64,000 bases of DNA from an uncultured Propionivibrio sp. (GTDB taxonomy: Bacteria > Pseudomonadota > Gammaproteobacteria > Burkholderiales > Rhodocyclaceae): the NCBI GenBank assembly GCA_937923255.1, contig CALAIL010000061.1, positions 25,764 to 89,763 on the forward strand, in the 5' to 3' direction. A program made the position numbers and the translations under genes. Positions 59,343-64,000 of the stretch are shown one piece after another. Under the pieces are notes generated by a model. The model was given only the letters and a program-made list of their open reading frames with translations, was not told where the DNA came from and did not search any database. Every line of letters begins with the position of its first letter. The first letter of the stretch is position 1.

Positions 59343-60266
59343 ATGGATGCGCTTTCTGATATTGCTTTCTTTGCGCTGCTGGTTCGGCACGGTAATCTGA
59401 CTTCTGCCGCCCGCGAGCTGGATGTAACGCCGCCTGCGGTCAGCCGTCGGCTGGCGCTGCTGGAAAACCGTCTGGGGATCCGCCTGCTCAACCGGACGAC
59501 GCGCCGCGTGTCGCTGACGTATGAAGGCGAGCTGTATTTAGAGGAAGGACGGCGGATTCTCGACGATCTGGGCGAGCTGGAACAGCGCGTTTCCAGCGGC
59601 CATTCCGTACCGCGCGGCCTGCTGCGCGTCAATGCGAGCTTTGGCTTCGGTCGCGAGTATGTGACGCCGATCGTCGCCGAATTCCTGCAGGCCTATCCCG
59701 AAGTGGAGGTGCAGTTGCGCCTGACCGATCGGCCGATCAATCTGGTCGAGGAAGGCTTTGATGTCTGCGTGCGTTTCGGGCATGTGCCGGATGCGCGGGT
59801 CGTCGCCCGCAAGATTGCCTCGAACCGCCGTTATCTCTGCGCGGCGCCGGCCTATCTCGAAAAATACGGCGTGCCCGCCACGCCGAACGAACTGCGCCAA
59901 CACAAGTGCATCGTCATCCATCAGACGAATGCCGCTGTCGGTGCCTGGCGCCTGAGTAACGGCACGGAAGAGGAAACGGTCAAAGTACGCGGCGCAGTCG
60001 TCACCAATGACGGAGATGCGGCGGTCGCCATGGCGCTGCGCGGCCTGGGGATTCTCGAGCGTTCGGAATGGCACGTGGCGCCGTATATCCGCTCGGGCAA
60101 GCTGCAACTGCTGCTGCCGGACTGGGTGCTGCCGGCGGCCGACATCTACGTGGTCTATCCGGTCAGAAAAAATCTGTCGGCCAAGGTGCGTGCTTTCGTC
60201 AACCATCTGGCGGACAGCATCGCCGCGCATCAGGTGGTGACGGATGGCGTGATGAATCAGTGGTGA
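59343..60266 (+). CDS. LysR-family transcriptional regulator
   Basis: The 307-residue regulator has an N-terminal winged helix-turn-helix (NLTSAARELDVTPPAVSRRL near residue 18) and a periplasmic-binding-like effector domain from about residue 90. The sequence style resembles the DmlR/AaeR-like subgroup. The 50 bases upstream are AT-rich. Its target could be itself, the divergent small peptide gene, or the decayed transporter downstream; none is provable from sequence. Confidence 0.93.
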   Translation: MDALSDIAFFALLVRHGNLTSAARELDVTPPAVSRRLALLENRLGIRLLNRTTRRVSLTYEGELYLEEGRRILDDLGELEQRVSSGHSVPRGLLRVNASFGFGREYVTPIVAEFLQAYPEVEVQLRLTDRPINLVEEGFDVCVRFGHVPDARVVARKIASNRRYLCAAPAYLEKYGVPATPNELRQHKCIVIHQTNAAVGAWRLSNGTEEETVKVRGAVVTNDGDAAVAMALRGLGILERSEWHVAPYIRSGKLQLLLPDWVLPAADIYVVYPVRKNLSAKVRAFVNHLADSIAAHQVVTDGVMNQW

Positions 60267-60531
60267 CCCCATGAACTGACCCAACCGGCAGACGGCGGGC
60301 AAGACGACGAGTGCCCCGGCCAACGCCCGGCGGAATGTGACGGAAAGCGCCCTGCCCCCCCCAGCAGGCGGCCCGGAAAATGGCGGCGTAGCAAGCGGCA
60401 TCGCAACGATCGGTGCACATGGTCCCGGCAGTGGACATGCACATAGCGGTAGCCTGATAAACGCCGCCACACCCGGCGCGATGTCTGATGTTGCCTCTGG
60501 CTCGCCTTTCGGCGTGGCCAGTCGGCCGGCG

Positions 60532-61383
60532 ATGGTTCCGGCGATGGCTCCGGTGCTGGCGGCTACGCTGCTTTTCGCCCCGTGTGATGCGCTTTCCAGA
60601 TACTTTGCCCGTGTTACCCCGTTGCCCAACTGCTTGGGATGCGTTATGTCCTGCATGTGCTGCGGATGGCGGTATTTTTCGGCGCGCGTATGGGGAAAAG
60701 GCTATTGCGGTAGCCGACGGCCGCTGCTCCAGGTGTTGCGCGCGCTGATGCTGGTTTCCGTGTTTTTTCTGATTCTTTTCCGGTGATGTTTGGCCGGCGC
60801 CGTATTCCACTTGCCGAGACGACGGCGATCATTTCTCGCCCGCCTTTGCTGATTACGGCGCTTACAATGCTTTCCGCACCGCTGCTTAGAGAAAGCGCCG
60901 AGAAAATCCAATGGGCCGCCGCGTTGGGTTTTGCCGGCGTTCTGTTGATCATCCGCCTCAGTGCGTCGGTGTTCGATCCGGCCGTATTTGCTCCTTGCCG
61001 AGCGTAGTCTGCTACAGCCTGTCCCGGATTTTAACGCGTCGGTTCAGCGGTGCGGAAAATTTGGTGACGACGTATTTCTACTCCGGGCTGGTCGGCCTGA
61101 TCCGTTGCCAGCGCCACCTGGCAGGCGGACTGGGCTGTGCCGGACGGTTTTGCGGCCTGCCTGATGATCGGCCTGGGACTTTCCGCCAGGATCGGCCGCT
61201 ACCGGCGGATCATGGCATTTCAGCGTGTCAACCCGGCGGCAGCGGCGCCGTTTTTTCTATGCGCAGCGCGTCTGGGCCATGTTGTTCGGCGCCGCCTTTT
61301 TTGGCGAACCGCCGGATGCACTGTCGTTGGCGAGCATGCTGATTATCGTTGGCAGCGGCCTGTTTGTGGCGTTGTTGCGCTGA
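60532..61383 (+). pseudogene. Decayed DMT-superfamily (EamA-type) transporter
   Basis: Pieces of one EamA protein appear in order in shifting frames. LLFAPCDALSRYFARVTPLP is in one frame near 60570-60630. LGMRYVLHVLRMAVFFGARM follows in another and runs into a TAG. RPLLQVLRALMLVSV is back in the first frame, then IPLAETTAI and FAGVLLIIR in a third, SRILTRRFSG and TYFYSGLVGL, AFQRVNP, and lastly MLFGAAFFGEPPDALSLASM ending at 61383. At least five frame changes and an in-frame stop make this a clear pseudogene. The intact gene would have exported small metabolites. It follows the LysR gene on the same strand. Confidence 0.85.
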
Positions 61384-61410
61384 ACCTGCGTTGAATGCAT
61401 TGAGTTTGAA

Positions 61411-62103
61411 ATGAGTGAAACAAGCAAGACTGAAATTTTTAAGACGACAATTCCTGTGCTGATGGGCTACGTGCCGCTCGGCATCGCGTTTGGGATATAC
61501 GGCATCAACGCGGGCTTAAGCGCCGGCGTGTTGGCGCTGACCTCCATTTTTGTCTATGCGGGCAGCGTCGAATTTGTCTTGGTGGCGTTTATTGTTTCCA
61601 AGGCCTCGCTTGCCGAAACTTTTTTCGTCGCTTTTTTATTAAATTTCAGGCATTTCTTCTACACGATGTCCTTGTTGGACGAAATCCGCGCGTTAAAGCG
61701 GCGCGTCTATTTCATTTACGCGCTCACCGACGAGACTTTCGCGCTTTTAAAGTCGCGCGATTTTTCGCAAAACAGGCAGAATCTGGATTTGATTTTTAAC
61801 CTGACGGCCGCGCTGAATCATAGCTACTGGGTTTTTGGCGTGATCCTGGGCGCCGTGCTGGGCGCGAGTCTGGACGTGGATTTCAGCGGCGTCGAGTTTA
61901 GTCTGGCGGCGCTTTTTGCAATGCTGACCTACGAAGTTTTTAAAGTAAATCCGAACGAAAGAATCCTCTTTCTTGCTTTTGGCTGCGCGTTTGTCGGGCT
62001 TTTTGTTTTTCCGACGCAGTATTTTTTATTCGGCGCCTTGATGAGCGGGATTTTGATTTCGCTGGCGTTTAAAAAATTCTTTATTGTCAGGGGGCAAAAA
62101 TGA
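61411..62103 (+). CDS. azlC: AzlC-family branched-chain amino-acid exporter subunit
   Basis: The 230-residue membrane protein matches AzlC: PVLMGYVPLGIAFGIYG at the start, FVYAGSVEFVLVAF near residue 47 and LLNFRHFFYTMSL near residue 78. AzlC and AzlD together form a branched-chain amino-acid export system. Codon use is richer in TTT, TTA and AAA than the neighbours, notably around 61620-61770, which suggests acquisition from a lower-GC donor. The stop overlaps azlD by four bases. Confidence 0.9.
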   Translation: MSETSKTEIFKTTIPVLMGYVPLGIAFGIYGINAGLSAGVLALTSIFVYAGSVEFVLVAFIVSKASLAETFFVAFLLNFRHFFYTMSLLDEIRALKRRVYFIYALTDETFALLKSRDFSQNRQNLDLIFNLTAALNHSYWVFGVILGAVLGASLDVDFSGVEFSLAALFAMLTYEVFKVNPNERILFLAFGCAFVGLFVFPTQYFLFGALMSGILISLAFKKFFIVRGQK

Positions 62104-62432
62104 GCGACTATCTGCCCTATATCGTCGCCGCGTCGGTCGCCACCATTCTGACGCGGTTTTTGCCGTTCTGGCTGTTCAAGGAAAAGACGACGAGCGCGAC
62201 GCTGGCGTTTTTGCAGCGCAATTGCGGGCTGTTGATTATGGTCGTGCTGACGATTTACGCGATCAAAACGATGCTGCCGGCCGAATTTTCCAGTACGAAA
62301 TCGCTGCTTTCAGTCGGCGCGCTGTTTTTGTGCCTGGCCGTTTCGTTTGCCGTGCATGCCAGATTCCGCAATTCCTTATTGAGTATCGCGTTGCCGACGA
62401 TTACCTACATGGTTTTAATCCGTCTGATTTAG
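62100..62432 (+). CDS. azlD: AzlD-family branched-chain amino-acid exporter subunit
   Basis: The 110-residue protein has four hydrophobic segments and the AzlD features TRFLPFWLF near residue 19 and the VVLTIYAIK helix near residue 48. It is the small partner of AzlC and overlaps it by four bases, so the pair is translated together. Its base composition is closer to the surrounding genes than that of azlC. It is convergent with the Hsp33-like gene. Confidence 0.9.
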   Translation: MSDYLPYIVAASVATILTRFLPFWLFKEKTTSATLAFLQRNCGLLIMVVLTIYAIKTMLPAEFSSTKSLLSVGALFLCLAVSFAVHARFRNSLLSIALPTITYMVLIRLI

Positions 62433-62452
62433 CGCGTTCAATACGGCACGGC

Positions 62453-63322
62453 TCAATGCACCGAAGGCGGCGTTTCCGGCACGTTGCCAAACAGCGAGTC
62501 GATGTCGGCCTTGTCGAAGCGGTATTCGTGGTTGGCAAGGTCGTCGCGGATAACGAGTACGCCGTTCTCCTTGAGCGCGCTGTAAATGTCCTGACGGCCG
62601 AGCGTGCGCAGAATATTGCGCACTTTGTCCCAGTCCATCGGCCAGTCATGCGTGACCGCCCGGGGAGGAAAGAGGCGCACGGTCTCTTCGTGGAACAGGC
62701 GAGTGAGCAGCGTTTCGGCGGGCAGCGCGTTCAGTTCTTCCGGCGTGGCGGTGCCCGCCAGGGCTTCGATACGCGCCCAGCCGTCGGCATCGCGTGCGTC
62801 GGTCGTCGGCATTTTCTGGATGAACAGCCCGGCGGCGCCTTGTGCCGAAGCGGCCAGAAAAAAACGCGTGGTGAGTTGCTCGGACTGCGCCAGATAGTGT
62901 TCGAAGAGGGCGGCAATACTGTCGCCGGCCAAAGGGACGACGCTTTGATAGGGGGCGCGCATCGCCGCAGTTTCGAGTGAGAACAACAGTTGCCCGTGGC
63001 CGAGCAGATCGGCGAGCGGCGCATCGCGCCCGATCGCTTCGCCGACCTGCGCCATGGCGCGTAAATTCAGCGATTCGCTGCAATCAATGACGAGCAGCGG
63101 CAGGGGGCCGTTGCCGCGTAACTGGATCGTCAGGCGGCCGGGCTGTTTGAGGTTGTCGGCGAGCAATACGGTGGTTGCGCCCATCTCGCCCAGCAGCTCG
63201 ATGACGCGCGGCGGATAATCGCGCCGCGCCAGCAGTTGCGCCCAGACGGCCTCCAGGCGCACGATGGCGCCGCGGATGTCGAGTTCCTCGAAAAGAAAGC
63301 GCTGTACGCAATCGGTGGTCAT
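62453..63322 (-). CDS. hslO: Hsp33-family chaperone lacking redox-switch cysteines
   Basis: The 289-residue protein aligns with Hsp33 (HslO) over its whole length: VQRFLFEELDIRGAIVRLE, LRGNGPLPLLVIDCSES, YLAQSEQLTTRFFLAA and the LPAETLLTRLFHEE segment. In typical Hsp33 a C-terminal CxC and CxxC bind zinc and act as the oxidation switch. Here those positions read HDWPMDW (about 225-231) and RDDL (259-262), and only Cys5 and Cys81 remain in the protein. The ATG at 63322 has GGAGA upstream; an ATG at 63343 overlapping the preceding stop is possible. Redox activation as known is unlikely. Confidence 0.88.
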   Translation of the reverse strand: MTTDCVQRFLFEELDIRGAIVRLEAVWAQLLARRDYPPRVIELLGEMGATTVLLADNLKQPGRLTIQLRGNGPLPLLVIDCSESLNLRAMAQVGEAIGRDAPLADLLGHGQLLFSLETAAMRAPYQSVVPLAGDSIAALFEHYLAQSEQLTTRFFLAASAQGAAGLFIQKMPTTDARDADGWARIEALAGTATPEELNALPAETLLTRLFHEETVRLFPPRAVTHDWPMDWDKVRNILRTLGRQDIYSALKENGVLVIRDDLANHEYRFDKADIDSLFGNVPETPPSVH

Positions 63323-63339
63323 GGTTGCTTCTCCGTTCG

Positions 63340-63699
63340 TCATTCCGCCGGTTTCTCCGGCTGGGCTTGGGCATAAGTTTCCGGCGTAAAACCGATAAGC
63401 AGCGTCTTTCCGGTGTCGAGCACCGGCCGCCGGATAAGCGTCGGGTAACGCGCCATCAGCGCCAGCGCGCCAGCCTCGTCGAGATGGGTGCGTTCAGCTT
63501 CACTGAGCTTCCGCCACGTCTGGCCGCGCGTGTTGAGCAGCGTCTGCCAGCCGACGCGGTGATTCCAGTCGGGCAGGCACGTGCCGGCGACGCCCGCTTT
63601 TTTGTAGTCGATGAATTCGTAGGCAATTCCCCGCGCATCCAGCCAGGCGAAAGCCTTTTTCATCGTGCTGCAGTTTTTGATGCCGTAAATCTTGAACAT
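63340..63699 (-). CDS. ArsC-family reductase-like protein (YffB type)
   Basis: The 119-residue protein has the thioredoxin-like ArsC/Spx fold: YGIKNCSTMKKAFAWLDARG with a single active-site cysteine at residue 10, DYKKAG, and the LIRRPVLDTGKTLLIGF motif. The YffB subgroup is not known to reduce arsenate; some members bind glutathione. It lies just upstream of the Hsp33-like gene and may be co-transcribed. No arsenic-resistance genes are nearby. Confidence 0.88.
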   Translation of the reverse strand: MFKIYGIKNCSTMKKAFAWLDARGIAYEFIDYKKAGVAGTCLPDWNHRVGWQTLLNTRGQTWRKLSEAERTHLDEAGALALMARYPTLIRRPVLDTGKTLLIGFTPETYAQAQPEKPAE

Positions 63700-63868
63700 T
63701 GGGTCGGTGTCTCATGCCATCAGTTTGTTTGCGACTGCCTTGCCGTGTGATGCAATGCAGGCACGGCGGGCAGCCCGTCATCGGCTGCAAAAGTAGCGCA
63801 ATCGCCCGGTGGGTTCAAGCAGCGCACCGGCGCGGGTTCAACCATGGCGTGCTGGGCGCCCCGCTGAA

Positions 63869-63980
63869 ATAGCGGCTTCCTTTGCCAAAATACGGCGTTG
63901 CTATGTTGGCCGGGCCTTGCCGTACTGCTCGTACTGTCTGCGGCTCGTCGCCTTGTCTTTTGGCAAAGTCGAGCCGCTAT
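63869..63980 (+). repeat. MITE-like repeat, copy 2 (112 bases)
   Basis: Perfect nine-base terminal inverted repeats ATAGCGGCT (63869-63877) and AGCCGCTAT (63972-63980) enclose a second perfect pair TTTGCCAAAA (63881-63890) and TTTTGGCAAA (63958-63967). The core has TACGGC, GCCGTA and two GTACTG copies. It matches copy 1 at 34631-34728 except for about 14 extra bases near 63900-63915. The rest of 63700-64000 shows no gene. Confidence 0.78.
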
Positions 63981-64000
63981 AGATTGTCGGTTTTTAAAAA

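Overview
The window is about 64 kb of a bacterial chromosome of moderately high GC, close to 60% by eye. Gene content and order point to a betaproteobacterium. The evidence is the uninterrupted dcw division and cell-wall cluster running into lpxC, a DciA-like gene, an M23 peptidase, secA and argJ; a ribF-ileS-lspA-ispH operon; the rpmE-rho-trxA neighbourhood; a yciB-YciI-BolA-PpiC operon; and bioF-bioH-bioC-bioD. Rhodocyclales or a relative is my best guess, but no 16S or tRNA gene is present to settle it. No phage, insertion sequence, CRISPR array, rRNA or tRNA was seen.

Bases 1-15 kb (+ strand): the end of ftsI, then murE, murF, mraY, murD, ftsW, murG, murC, ddl, ftsQ, ftsA, ftsZ and lpxC, mostly joined by 4-base stop/start overlaps. 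Together they make the peptidoglycan precursor, flip and polymerise it, and build the division ring; lpxC commits carbon to lipid A. There is no murB. Bases 15-21 kb: a DciA-like protein (-), an M23 peptidase, secA and argJ. Bases 21-29.4 kb (- strand): ispH, lspA, ileS, ribF, then an EAL and an HD-GYP protein that probably handle cyclic di-GMP. Bases 29.7-34.6 kb: an NhaC-type antiporter, a ProQ-like RNA-binding protein, rsgA, an M48 protease and orn. Bases 34.9-39.5 kb: a three-gene ABC importer of the sulfonate/nitrate type and an ArnT-like glycosyltransferase. Bases 39.6-45 kb: rpmE, rho, trxA and an AddB-like nuclease with no AddA partner beside it. Bases 45-51 kb (- strand): PpiC-type foldase, BolA, YciI, YciB and the biotin genes bioD, bioC, bioH and bioF. 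Bases 51.6-54.7 kb: two tandem small heat-shock proteins behind a sigma-32-like promoter, an unknown winged-helix-like protein and a chemoreceptor lacking its signalling domain. Bases 55.3-64 kb: comEC with unusual insertions, a gene-poor stretch with a candidate small RNA and a 44-residue membrane peptide, a LysR regulator, a decayed DMT-family transporter, azlC-azlD, an Hsp33 homologue lacking every redox-switch cysteine, and an ArsC-like protein.

The most unusual non-coding signals are two dispersed repeat families. One is a roughly 100-base element with terminal inverted repeats, present twice. The other is a 20-27-base REP-like unit, present at least 13 times in five intergenic clusters. 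Both occur only between genes; one MITE-like copy supplies the stop codon of orn.
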